This document shows, piece by piece, positions 47,880 through 59,148 of a DNA stretch of 64,000 nt. The position numbers were made by a program, and so were the translations under genes. Position 1 is the first letter of the stretch. Each line of letters begins with the position of its first letter. The stretch comes from Alopecurus myosuroides. Its lineage: Eukaryota; Streptophyta; Magnoliopsida; Poales; Poaceae. The stretch spans positions 59,185,852-59,249,851 of the forward strand of contig CM054060.1 of NCBI GenBank assembly GCA_028641055.1. The letters run 5' to 3'. The notes below the pieces were generated by a model. The model saw only the letters and a list, made by a program, of their open reading frames with translations, did not search any database and was not told where the DNA came from.

Positions 47880-48420
47880 CGCTTTCCTCACGAATAATGT
47901 TCGTCGGTACATTAATGACATCATAAGGAGTTCCTAGCCACAGATGGCGCCCACCTCCAGAGAACAAGCAAACTTGGCAAGCTGATGAGCTTCAATATTT
48001 GAATTTCGGCTTTCATGGGAGAAGTGGCAGATGTCAAAGCCAGCAGCACGACCAGCTATCTCTTGAACAATAGAACCATACATTTCCTGATTTCATTTTC
48101 TCCTTTCTGATATCCTGCACTATTTCCTTACAACCAGTTGCTACTTGCAGGTGGTTGAGGTGCAGATCAGCAACCAGACTTAAAGCTTTTCTCTGCAAGC
48201 TAGAGACTTCGCAATACCTGGATCATTTAAACCCTCAAAGACCATCACCGATGCACCTATGTAAGTACCTCTGGAGCCCCTACAAAATGAAAACACTGAC
48301 GGCATTGAGTTTGGCTTCCCCGTCAGAAGTAGGAATCCATCTGTTATGAATATTGACTTGCTGGCGATCTGCTTGTTGCGGCTGGGTGTTCAAACTAATC
48401 ACGCTTAACCAACCTGTACT
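47880..48420 (-). pseudogene. RNase H-like domain remnant
   Basis: The minus strand encodes RWIPTSDGEAKLNAVSVF, GTYIGASVMVFEG, a broken ACRE stretch, then LVADLHLNHLQVATGCKE and IVQDIRKEN. Later, in another frame, come HFSHESRNSNIEAHQLAKFA and LEVGA. This is the same RVT_3-type RNase H-like fold as at 39490-40001 but in opposite orientation and from a different lineage. The first catalytic Asp is lost (KLNAV where KLNVD is usual) and the third reads Gly (ATGCKE where ATDC is usual). It cannot encode an active enzyme. Confidence 0.72.
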
Positions 48421-48682
48421 AACTAATCCTCCTTTGGGGCCGAATTTTCTAGGGGGCTGATCGGTCGTTCATGTCCTCGTCGACGGGCCGTGCAAGGAGT
48501 GATTAAACCTTATTTGCGAGTTTCCTTGCAATTGAGGTATACATTGAGTTCAGTTGCAGGCTGTTTTCTGTTACTCCGTATTACAATGCAGAGAAAATGA
48601 CACCTCCTGTGATTGGTGTGCTTTGCGTCCATCTGGAGAGCCGGAACATTCTGTATATATACCTAGCTGGCCTGTCGGCTGG

Positions 48683-49207
48683 AATTTTTGACAAAAAAGA
48701 CCACCCGCAAAAGTGCAATGCCAAAAAAGACCGTCTTCTGAAAAAATTGTCAAAAAGGACAACCTCTTTGTGGCGGCATGTCTCTTCATGCGACACGTGT
48801 CACTTGCCGCCAACGGCGGAGGCGGCAAGGGTCTGCCGCCTGCAGCAGAGGCGGCACCTTGAACTTATGCCTATACATGCATGGATAATTTTTTTCTGCG
48901 AACACATGCATGGATACAGACAACCGGGCAGCATGGCGTCATCCAGTTAGGTTGCTTGGTAGAAAAAAAAACCCAAACTGCGCATCGCAGCAGCACGGCA
49001 CATGCCGCCGCTGACCCAGGTGGCAGCACACCTTTTTCGTCCGCCACAGGCGGCCGGCTCTTGCCGCCTCCCACCGTGGCGGCAGGTGACACGTGTCGCC
49101 TGGTATGGCCTGCCGCCACGAAGAGGTAGTCCTTTTTGACAATTTTTTTCAGAAGTTGGTCTTTTTTAACATTGCACTTTTGGAGGTGGTCCTTTTTGTC
49201 AAGAATT
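48683..49207. mobile_element. Mutator-type MITE with long inverted repeats
   Basis: The left arm (48683 to about 48780) runs AATTTTTGACAAAAAAGACC on to AAAGTGCAATG, then TCTGAAAAAATTGTCAAAAA and TGGCGGCATG. It is mirrored by the right arm (about 49110-49207), so the inverted repeats are about 95 bp. A 10-bp direct repeat, CTGTCGGCTG, flanks the element (48672-48681 and 49208-49217), as expected for Mutator-like elements (9-11 bp). The 330-bp core is GC-rich with repeated GCCGCC words and no ORF. Confidence 0.85.
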
Positions 49208-49217
49208 CTGTCGGCTG

Positions 49218-50290
49218 CTGTACTAGCAGCTGAACCTCCTGTGATTCACTTTTTGTGCGGCCGGTGATGCACGCGGAATGACTAGCCGGCAGTGAGGGCC
49301 ACGTAAATTGCGTCCCGGGTGCACTAGGATTCTACCAACGCAGGAGCCGTACAAACTCGCCGCCAATGTCCTACTCGAGAGCCGAGCTAGGCTGTTTTGG
49401 CTTGCTGTGGTGTGTTGATTTGTGGCGGTCATCGGACGGTGTCGTCCTGGCTAGCGCAACACATGTGGTTCTCGTGGCCCTAGGATTCGGCCATGGGGGG
49501 GTGTCGGCCAGATATGGGCTGCTGGGCCTAGGTATAGGCCACTTGTTTGGCTCGATCGGCCCTTCAGAGCGTGTGAGGTAGCTTGTGGGTGGTGCAGAGG
49601 CATTGTGTTTATCATGATCGCCGCCCCACTTCCACACCCTCGACCATTGAGTCGGTGTCCCATCAGTACGTGACCTTGGGTGTCGGGGTGGCGGCCATGT
49701 AAGGTGGACTGTGCAGAAGGCTCTCCGGCAAGCGGCATTGTGGTGGTTATGGCTCTCTCTTTGGCTGTGAGGATAAAGAGGATCAGAAGACCGGGGGATC
49801 CTAGGGTTCGTGATGCTTCGGTAGTAGCGCATCCTGGATCATTTCCTAGAGGTCTATTTTTGTGGCAGTGGATGGACTGTGGTAGCGTGGCGGGTGATTT
49901 TGGGCAAAATTCGTACGCTTCTGCACTACCGACGTAGATGCATTGGGGATTGTGACCCTCTTGGGGATGTCGTTGTATTCATCCCATGTGTCAGTACTCC
50001 GGATGAAAACCTTTGACTATTATCAGTCTCAACGATGGCAGTGCTATGCGGCGTCTCCCTCCCGTGGCGTCATCGTGGAGCCCAGATACATATAGGTCAT
50101 GTCGCGTTGTCATCCGCAAGCAAGTTTAGAACCTTTCTTGAAGCCCCTTCGGCTCTGGCATGTGGAGGTCTCGGAGGCTTACACGACCCCCGACCTAGAG
50201 GTATACATAAGTGTTACGCGCTACTAGTCATAGACCCACAAGGGCTTCGGGTTTATCAGCCCCGGCCGTAACACACAACGGCAGATAGAT
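49218..50290. repeat. unclassified GC-rich dispersed repeat, copy 2
   Basis: 49430-50160 is collinear with 11100-11920 (see copy 1) in the same orientation. It retains the ATCGTGGAGCCC, GAACCTTTCTTGAAGCCCC and GGGATCCTAGGGTT blocks. No protein is conserved between the copies. The part after 50160 has no counterpart I can align at 11920. Confidence 0.6.
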
Positions 50291-50644
50291 CGGAATCATC
50301 GTCACGCAGGACGGAAACATCAGTACTAATGCTCCTTGTGTCCATGATAGTCATAACTAAATATGCATATTAAAAAAATCCAAGAGTCTTCTGAAACTAT
50401 TGGAATTGGATCAAAACTATAAAGATATGCTATGTGTCCCATGAAGTTCTACACATGTCGAGAGTTACTGGGGTTACCAATCCCAGGTCAAGTAAACATC
50501 GATAGGCATGCTCGAAATGGATCAACAGCACCACAACCTCTCGATTGCGACAGTCAACACATGCATAGCCAAAACTCTATACAATGAGACATGAAGTCGA
50601 GTTAAACACATATTAATCGAGTATAGCTTACAAACAGAGGACAC
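50291..50644. other. unassigned DNA left of Gypsy element
   Basis: AT-rich, no features recognised. The last five bases before the Gypsy LTR (50645-50649, ATTAC) are its target duplication. Confidence 0.5.
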
Positions 50645-50649
50645 ATTAC

Positions 50650-52199
50650 TGATGCGCGTGATACACACGTTTGTTGTGAGACCCCAAGAGTAAGGCATGA
50701 AGAGCACAGTAGCAAGTTTCCCTAAGAAAAAAACCAAGGTTGAATCGACCAGTAGGAGGAAGGAGTAACTTCAGAAGGTGAAGCAGCTGAAATGGCAGGG
50801 CGACTACTGGTTCAGAAGCAACGTGGAACCGACACAACACAATCAAATCACTTTGCTCCAATGAAGCAATGAGGTTGTCAATCTCACCGGTTTTGCTGTA
50901 CACAAAGAGGTTAAACGTATTGTATGGAAAACAGCAGGAAAACAGTAGTAACAGTATGAGAGCAGTAGGTGTTTATCAGTATGAGGAAAAAGGACCGGGG
51001 TCCACAGTTCACTAGTGGTGTCTCTCCGTGAAAGATAAATAACATGTGTGGTGAACAAATTAAAGCTGAGCAATCGACAGAAATGAAGGATGCACCATAG
51101 TGCATATGCAAGACATAAATATTACTATGTGATTCATGTGGGCATTACAACAAGATACATAGACCGTTATCCAACTGCATCTATGACTAAAAATCCACCA
51201 TTCGAATATCATCCGAACAAATATTGGCTATTAAGTTGCAAGCAATAGATAATTGCAGTAAGCAAAGTGTGTAATGTAAACAATAAAATCATCCTTAGAC
51301 AAATCATTGTTTCTGTCACTCGAGCACAGATGAAAAGGAGGCATGAACCCACTATCGAGCATAAATACTCCCTCTTGGAGTTACTAGCATCTACTTGGCC
51401 AGAGCATCTACTAATAACGGAGAGCATGCAATATCATAAATAAGATGAGCATGAAAGTAACATGATAGATTGATAATCAGAAGACATAGCATTCAACATT
51501 CATCAGATCCCAGCAAACACAACTTGTAGCATTACATAAAGATGATCTCGATCATGATAGGCAGCTCACAAGATCTGAACATGAGGTATAATGTGGAGAG
51601 AACAAACATCTAGCTACTGCTATGGACCCGTAGTCCAGGGATGAACTACTTACACATCACTTTGGAGGAGGGCATGGTGGTGTAGACCCCTCCGGTGATG
51701 ATTTCCCCCTCCGACAGGGTGCCGGGGAGAGATCTAGAACCCTCACGATCTCCGGATGACGGTGACTGCGACCTCGGGTGTTTCTCGGGTAAAAGTGGTA
51801 TCCTTCTAGGGTTTTTGTCTCGGGGGATTAAATAGGGGAAAGGGCAGAGGCGGTGGAGGCCTGAGGGCCCCACACACCCCCCGGCGCGGCCAGGGGGAGG
51901 GCGCCGCCCTATGGTGTGGTCCCCCTGAGGCCCCCCTCCGGGTCTGTTTGGGACTCCGTGGAACCTTCAGGAATTCTAAGACTTCCGGGCTTCGAATTTT
52001 CAAATTCCGAGAATATTTCCGGAACAACTTTTCTGAAACTAAAAAAAACAGAAAATAGGGAACTAGCTCTGTGGCATATTGTCAACAGGTTAGTCCGGAA
52101 AATCGATAGAAATGACATAAAGTGTATAACAAACATGTGGGAAACAAGAATAAAACAACATGGTACATCAGAAATTAAGGATACGTTTATGACGTATCA
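50650..52199 (-). repeat. 3' LTR of minus-strand Gypsy element
   Basis: 1550 bp, pairs with 60460-62063. It lacks about 45 bp present in the other LTR (around 61131-61176), apparently a deletion between short GTTTC/GTTT repeats. On the minus strand it starts TGATACGTCATAAACG and ends GCGCATCA. Confidence 0.92.
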
Positions 52200-52212
52200 A
52201 CATCCCCAAGCT
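52200..52212 (-). other. polypurine tract of minus-strand Gypsy element
   Basis: The minus strand reads AAGCTTGGGGATG then T, followed by the LTR start TGATACG. The same word occurs several times further inside the element (57300-57371 and 58254-58320). Confidence 0.75.
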
Positions 52213-52989
52213 TAGTTCCTACTCGTCCTCGAGTAGGTAAACGATGAAAACACAATAATTTCAGAGGTGACATGCTACCAACATAAACTTGATCATCAAT
52301 AATGTAAGAGCATAAGTAAGCTGAGATCATAGAACTTCAACACAAGCATGATAAATAAAAATTTAATAATAAATCATAGCAATCACTTTGGATCATGAGA
52401 AGTAACTCAAATAAAAGATCATGAATAACAATGCAAAGAAATATATACGTTTGTTTCAAGTATAGAGAAAGCATGGCAAAGTGATATTTCGCTATTTCTT
52501 AAGAGTGGGGAAAAACATAAATGCCAGGACACCTTAAAAGTTCATGAGGAGGACTAGAACAAATAATTAGAGAACTAGCAATAACACATCATGAATCAAT
52601 TAATAATGTTTCTGGGACAAATGCACATAAAACTCAGAATCGCAAAAATGCTTTCTCAACTGTGCGTAAAGTTAGAAGATGGAGACTCAACATAAAAGTA
52701 AAAGAAAGGCCCTTCGCAGAGGGAAGCATGGATCACTCATGTGCTAGAGCTTTTATTTTATTAAACAAAGGTATAAAAACTTGACACTCCTCCCAACCAT
52801 CTTTCACAAACCATGGTTAAATGAATCTTCGGGTGCCTGCCAACAATCACATACCGTGGAGGAGTGTCTATATTATAAAAGAGGTGTATACTTATGTCAA
52901 CGAATGGTAAACAGAAAATACAGTATGTCACAAGCCAACTAGACTTCACAAGAGCGGCTCCCATAGAAGGACACATCTAGGTAGAAGGT
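52213..52989 (-). other. 3' non-coding internal part of the minus-strand Gypsy element
   Basis: AT-rich sequence between the PPT and the insertion point of the plus-strand copy. No coding region. On the minus strand it includes TACTCGAGGACGAGTAGGA, a short palindrome-like block, near 52217-52240. Confidence 0.7.
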
Positions 52990-54311
52990 TGATACGTCAT
53001 AAACGTATCCCTAATTTCTGATGCTCCATGATCATATTATGCCAATTGCTACATGTTTTCTCCCTTCTTTATGTCATTTTTATCGATTTTCCGGACTAAC
53101 CTATTGACAAGATGCCACAGAGCCAGTTCCCTGTTTTCTGCTGTTTTTTAGTTTCAGAAAAGTTGTCCTGGAAATATTCTCGGAATTGGAAAAATCGAAG
53201 CCTGGAAGTCCTATTTTATCTGGAAGCATCCATAAGACCGAAGAGGAGCCGAAAAAGGGCAGCAGGGGGGCCACACCATAGGGTGGCGTGGCCCCCTGGC
53301 CGCGCCAGCTATGGGTGTGGGGCCCCCCGGCCTCCACTGCCTTCGCCCTTTCGCGTATTTAAGCCCCCCCGGATGGAAAACCATAAATACCTGATCGAAA
53401 TCCCCGAAAAAGTTCCACAGCCGCCATCACCGTCAACCCCAGACCAGGGGGGTTATGAAGCTGTTTCCGGCACCCTGCTGGAGAGGAGATCATCACCGGA
53501 GGCCTCTTCATCATCATGCATGCCTCCGGAGTGATGCGTGAGTAGTTCATCCTTGTACTACGGGTTCGTAGCTATATCTAGATGGTTGTCTTCTCCTCAT
53601 ATGCCTCCATGTTTAGATCTCGTGAGCTGCCTATCATGATCGAGATTGATCTTATGTAATTCTCTGTGATGTGTATGCTGGGATCCGATGAATATTGACC
53701 TTATGCCAAGTTGATTATAGTCTTTGTTTCCATATGTTATTTGTGATCTTGCATGTTCTCCGTTGCTAGTGGTTATTCTGGCCAAGTAGTTGCTAGTGAC
53801 TCCAAGAGGGAGTATTTATGCTCGATAGTGGGTTCATGTCATATTGTGCACCATGGTGCAACCTCTATTTGTCAATTGCCCAACTGTAATTTGTTCATCA
53901 AACATGATATCTTTTATGGAGAGACACCATTAGTGAACCTATGAACCCCGGTCCATTTTTTCACACTGTTAAACAAACCACAACAATTTCCTGCTTTCTT
54001 TACTTTCTACAAGCATACACTGTTTTCCACACTATACGTCTAATCTTTGTTTTCAGCAAGACCAGTGAGATTGACAACCTCACTGTACCGTTGGGGTAAA
54101 GTATTTTGGTTGAGTTGTGTGCAGGTTCCACGTTGTTGCTGACACTGGTGAAGCGCCATCACCACCGTCAGTGGCATCAAACTTCCGAAGATTCTCTTTC
54201 TCCTACTTGATTGATAACCCTGGTTCTTAGCTAAGGGGAAAACTTCCTACCACTTTGCTCATCACACCCTCCTCTTGGGGTATCCCAACGAGTGCAAGAT
54301 CTGCACCATCA
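52990..54311 (+). repeat. 5' LTR of plus-strand Gypsy element
   Basis: Starts TGATACGTCATAAACG and ends CTGCACCATCA. It is related to the minus-strand LTRs but shorter (1322 bp) because the central part around 53850 is missing. The matching 3' LTR is absent from the window. Confidence 0.88.
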
Positions 54312-54322
54312 AGGACTTTTTC

Positions 54323-54335
54323 TGGCGCCGTTGTC
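54323..54335 (+). other. primer-binding site of plus-strand Gypsy element
   Basis: TGGCGCCGTTGTC, complementary to the 3' end of tRNA-Asp apart from one base, 11 bases after the LTR. Confidence 0.8.
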
Positions 54336-54539
54336 AGGTAGAAGGAAGTCTTCTAGCAAGGGGAGTCTCTCACTCTCAATCTCTTTATTTTGTTTTTTGT
54401 CTTGTTTTTATTTTTGTCTTGTTTTTATTTCTCTATATCAAAAACACAAAAAAATTAGTTCATTTCTCTATGTCAAAAACACACAAAAAATAGTTTACTT
54501 CATAGTTGTTATTTATTTGCTTGCTTTTATTCTGCTAAA

Positions 54540-56628
54540 ATGAGTTCCTCTGAGAATACTAAGTTGTGTGACTTCACTAGCACAAACAATAATGATTTTA
54601 TTTGCACACCTATTGCTCCACCTGCTCCTACTGCTGCTTTCTATGAGATTAAACCTGCTTTATTAAATATTGTGATGAAAGAACAATTTTCTGGTATTAG
54701 TATTGATGATGATGCTGCCCACCTTAATAATTTTGTTGAACTATGTGAGATGCAAAAATATAAAGATGTGGATGGAGATATTATTAAACTGAAATTATTT
54801 CCTTTCTCTTTGAGAGAAAGAGCTAAAGAATGGTTGCTATCTTTTCCAAGAAATAGTATTGATTCATGGACTAAGTGTAAAGATGCTTTCATTGGAAAAT
54901 ATTATCCTCCTGCTAAGATTATATCCCTGAGAAGTGACATAATGAATTTTAAGCAATTTGATAATGAACATGTTGCTAAAGCTTGGGAAAGAATGAAAAC
55001 TATGGTGAAGAATTGTTCCACTCATGTACTGACTACTTGGATGATTATACAAACCTTTTATGCAGGACTGAATTTCTCCTCAAGGAACCTATTGGATTCA
55101 GCTGCTGTAGGCACCTTTATGTCCATCACTTTGAGCAATGCAACAAAGCTTCTTGATGATATGATGATAAATTATTCAGGGTGGCACACGAAGAGAGCTC
55201 CACAAGGTAAGAAGGTAAATTCTGTTGAGGAAACCTCCTCTTTAAGTGAAAGGCTTGATGCTATTATGTCTATGCTTGTTAATGGTAAAGCTCAAGTTGA
55301 TCCTAATAATGTTCCTTTAGCCTCTTTGGTTGCTTAAAAAGAGCATGTTGATGTAAACTTTATTAGAAATAATAACTTTAACAACAATGCTTATAGAAAT
55401 AATTTTTGTGGAAACAATTATAAGCCCTACCCTCCTAATAATGGTTATGGTAATTCTTATGGAAACTCCTGCAATAATAAGAAAAGCTCTACCTCTGATC
55501 TTGAAAACATGCTTAGAGAATTTATTAGCACACAAACTGCTTTTAATAAGTCTGTTGAGGAAAAAACTTGGGAAAATAGATGTTCTTGCCTCTAAAGTAG
55601 ATAGCCTTGCTATTGATGTTGATTTTCTAAAACTGAAAGTTTTGCCATAAGATGTTAAACAAAATAAAACTTTGAATGCCATCCAAGTTGAAATAGATGA
55701 TAATGTTAGATTGATGGCTGAATTACATGCTAGGTGGGAAAGAGAAGATAAACTGGCTGAAAAGAATAATATTGCTAAAGTTTGCACTATCACAACCACT
55801 AGTAAAACTGAAGCTCCAAGTGCTAGTAAACCTCCTACTATCAATGGTAAAGTAGTTGATGTTAATAAAGTCCCTACTCCTTTGGTAAAACGTGCTAAAC
55901 TGCCTCAAACTGTTGAAATTACTTATGATAAAAGTGCTGAAATTTTTAGAAATGTGGGAGATAATGGTTCCATTACTTTTGATGATAATAATATTGATTT
56001 TGATGATTGCAATATCTCTGAAGTTATTATGTTTCTACAAAATCTTGCTAGAAGTCCCAATGCTAGTGCCATGAATATGGCCTTTACTAAATATATTACC
56101 ATTGCTCTCATGAAAGTTAGGGAAGAAAAGTTGAAACTTGAGACCTCTATCCCTAGAAAATTGGATGATGGTTGGGAGCCTATCATTAAGATAAAAGTAA
56201 ATGATTTTGATTGCAATGCTTTGTGTGAACTTGGTGCTAGTATCTCTGTTATGCCTCAAAAGCTTTATGATATGCTTGATTTACCACCGTTGGAACACTG
56301 TTATTTGGATGTTCACCTTGCTGATAATGCTAAGAAGAAACCTCTTGGTAGAATTGATGATGTTCTTATTATGGTTAATAATAACCTTGCCCCTGTTGAT
56401 TTTGTTGTTATGAACATTGAATTCAATGCTTCTTGTCCTATTGTTTTGGGAAGACCTTTTCTTAGAACTGTTGGTGCTATTATTGATATGAAAGAGGGGA
56501 GTATTAAATATCAACTTCCCCTCAAGAAAGGTTTGGAACACTTTCCTAGAAAGAAGATGAAGCTACCATTTGAATCTATTATTAGAGAAAAATATGATGT
56601 TTATGCTTCTTTACTTGAAAATACTTGA
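54540..56628 (+). pseudogene. Gypsy gag-protease, broken, no pol
   Basis: The frame from ATG 54540 encodes a Retrotrans_gag-type domain: HLNNFVELCEMQKYKDVDG, LFPFSLRERAKEWLLSFP, SWTKCKDAFIGKYYPPAK. A stop follows LASLVA at 55335. The same frame continues through an Asn-rich stretch (NNNFNNNAYRNNF) until a frameshift in an A run near 55561. The shifted frame hits a stop near 55648 and then encodes the protease region to 56628. There, DCNALCELGASISVMPQKLY resembles the Athila-type protease, but the expected DLGAS has Glu (codon GAA). IVLGRPFLRTVGAIID, the conserved C-terminal protease block, is intact. Translation ends at 56626-56628 with no RT, RNase H or integrase after it. Confidence 0.88.
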
Positions 56629-56639
56629 GTTGATTTTTC

Positions 56640-57680
56640 TATGCCTAGCTGAAAGGCTTTAAAAAAAGCGCTACCGGGAGACAACCCGTTTTATTTCTCT
56701 GTTTTCTTTCAGTTTTCCTTTGTTTTCTTTGGTGTGCTTGCACCTGGGTGTTGTATATTTCCTTACCAACCCCTATGTATCTTTTCTTTTGAGTTTTTAT
56801 TGAGACAAGTAAAGCCACTAGTGGAAAGTTGAGCCTATATTCCGGATTTCTGCGCAGGAAACAGATTTCTGCTGTCCACTGTAAATTCCGTTAAAAATCA
56901 CATAAAATTCAAAATGACCTGAGCTTTTTGTGCTTAATCCTGATTTATATACGAAACTTTTATTAGAAGACCACTTTTTGATTTGAGCAACATAATATTT
57001 TTGAAAAATCGATCTTTACCTATTGTTCTGTTTTTGACAGATTTCTGCCATTTATCGCATTTGCATCTTAATCCTTTTCTTTTGGTGTTCTTTTGAGAAA
57101 AAGAGTTTTGAAAGAAGTTGTGACAGTAGCTAATGTGTTTTTGAGTGTTAGACTTGTGTTGAAACTGAACCATGTGAATTTCTTATTTCAATTGCACTAA
57201 CGTTGCTAATGAAGATTGTGAGAATTTTGATGTGAAGGAAGTTTTCAAGGGTCAAGAGAAGAGGATGATATGATGTGATCAAGAAGAGTGAAAAGCCTAA
57301 GCTTGGGGATGCCCTAGTAGTACATACAAGAAAATTCCAAGAAGAGTCAAGCGTCTAAGCTTGGGGATGCCCAAGGCATCCCCTTCTTCATCAACAAATA
57401 ATCAGGTCACTTCTAGCGAAACTATATTTTTATTTGGTCGCATCTTATGTGCTTTACTTGGAGCGTCTTTTATTTTTGCTTTTAGTTTTATTTTGCCTTT
57501 TCTTTCAGTTTGTTTTTAAGTTCATGATAAAGCTTGTTCGGACCCCAGCATTCTTTTATAGGAGAGTGACACGCTCCGCTTTTTCTTGAGAATACGTTGT
57601 ATTCTTAATCTCTGTCTAGCTGCTGCATTTATTTAGCTCCTGTTTTGCATGCATTTCTTATTACAGCTGTTAGAACAACT
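56640..57680 (+). repeat. left arm of large imperfect inverted repeat
   Basis: This 3' non-coding part of the plus-strand Gypsy copy mirrors 57960-58940 of the minus-strand element. Matching landmarks include the GGGGATGCC hairpin, ACTATATTTTTATT(T/C)GGTC, TTACTTGGAGCGTCT and TAGCTGCTGCA. The identity is moderate, as between family members rather than a recent palindrome. Confidence 0.8.
57363..57383 (+). other. perfect 9-bp hairpin near the Gypsy 3' end
   Basis: GGGGATGCC, loop CAA, GGCATCCCC. A homologous hairpin with 8-bp arms is at 58243-58261 in the minus-strand relative (loop TTG). Its left arm overlaps the AAGCTTGGGGATG word that forms the PPT. Confidence 0.75.
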
Positions 57681-57959
57681 CATGATTCTTTCAATGGAAC
57701 ATTAAACATTATCAGCTATTTGAGGCTACTCATGCTACTAAATAACCACAAGGATTTAAAACTAAAATAACATCTAGCATGATATGAAAAAGTTCTAGCC
57801 ACAGTCTATACAAGCTTCTACTTGCACCGCTAAAAATTCTACCTCAAACAACAATTTCTTTTCCCAACAAGTACCATACAAAACATGGTTTAACAAAAAT
57901 ACTCTACATGCTACAGAAAGCAAACATGAGAGTACTCACATAAAACTACTAAAACTAAC

Positions 57960-58940
57960 ATCTCTGAATAAGAGATGCAATGAAAACAAGAGCTAAACAT
58001 GAATTTTTGCAGCAGCTAGAAGAAAAATTAAGAATACTAGCATAACGAGTATTCAAACGAAAAAGTTGAGCGTGTCTATCTCCCAAACAAGGATGCTAGC
58101 ATCCAACTTTATTATTGCAGCAAGGAAAACAAAATAAAACAAAAGAAAAACAAAGAGACGCTCCAAGTAAACTTCATATGATGTGACCGAATAAAAATAT
58201 AGTTTCACGAGAAGTGACGTGATAGATAGTTGATGAAGAAGGGGATGCCTTGGGCATCCCCAAGCTTATATGCTTGGGTATTCTAAAAATTAATCTTGGA
58301 TGAACCACGTGGGCATCCCCAAGTATTGACCTTGCACTCTTCTCGATCACATATATCAACTCTTCTCTTGACACTTGAAAACTTCCTTCACACCACACTC
58401 AAACAGTAATTCGCATTAGAGGGTTAGTGAAACAATTAAAAATTCATTTGTTCTGTATGGAACAAGTGATATTGATACTTTTAACATTAGCTACAACCAC
58501 TGATGTTCCGTGAAGCAAAGAAATCCACTTGACATCGCAAAAGAGCAAATGCAAGAAAAATGGCAGAATCTGTCAAAACCAGAACTGTCTGTAAAGAAGA
58601 ATTTTTTTCGGGGCACTTCTAGTGCTCAGATCGAAAAACTTAAAGTACAAAAAAGTTGCGGAATTAGCTGAGGAATAAGCACAAACAATTTCAGATCAGT
58701 CTGATCTTCCAAGATTTTATACAATTTTTTACGATGGACAGCAGAAATCTGTTTCATGCGCAGAAATCCGAAAAGCAACTCCAACTCTCGCCAGAAACCT
58801 TTCTTGGCACTACTAAAACATGAAAAGAAAGATAAAAAGGGGTTGATACATAAGTATACAACCCCTTGACTAAAAAAAGAGAGAAAAACAAAGCAAAAAA
58901 TAAAACCATGGGTTATTTGTCAAGAAGTGCTTTTCTTTAA
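57960..58940 (-). repeat. right arm of large imperfect inverted repeat
   Basis: Counterpart of 56640-57680. The 57680-57960 stretch between the arms belongs to the minus-strand element, with the junction somewhere in 57650-57730. Confidence 0.75.
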
Positions 58941-59148
58941 CGCCTTTTAACTAGGCACAGAAAAGTGGAATCAAGTAGATGCTCACATAAGAAATATGAA
59001 TTGAAGAAAAATAGAGAATCAAGAAGAAAGTATATAATAAATTTAAGTCTAACCCACTTCCTATGCATTGGAATCTTGTAAAGAAATAAATTAATGAAGC
59101 TCAAACTAGAAATCATGGGAAGGTAGAACAAGAGCAACTTCAAAACTT

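Larger units (their letters stand above)
52990..57680 (+). mobile_element. plus-strand Gypsy element, 3' end lost
   Basis: 5' LTR, PBS, gag-protease remnant and 3' non-coding region are present in order. The sequence then runs into the oppositely oriented host element near 57650-57730 without a PPT next to an LTR or a 3' LTR. The left flanking 5-mer is AAGGT; no partner can be identified because the right end is missing. It is a relative, not a copy, of the host element. Confidence 0.8.
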
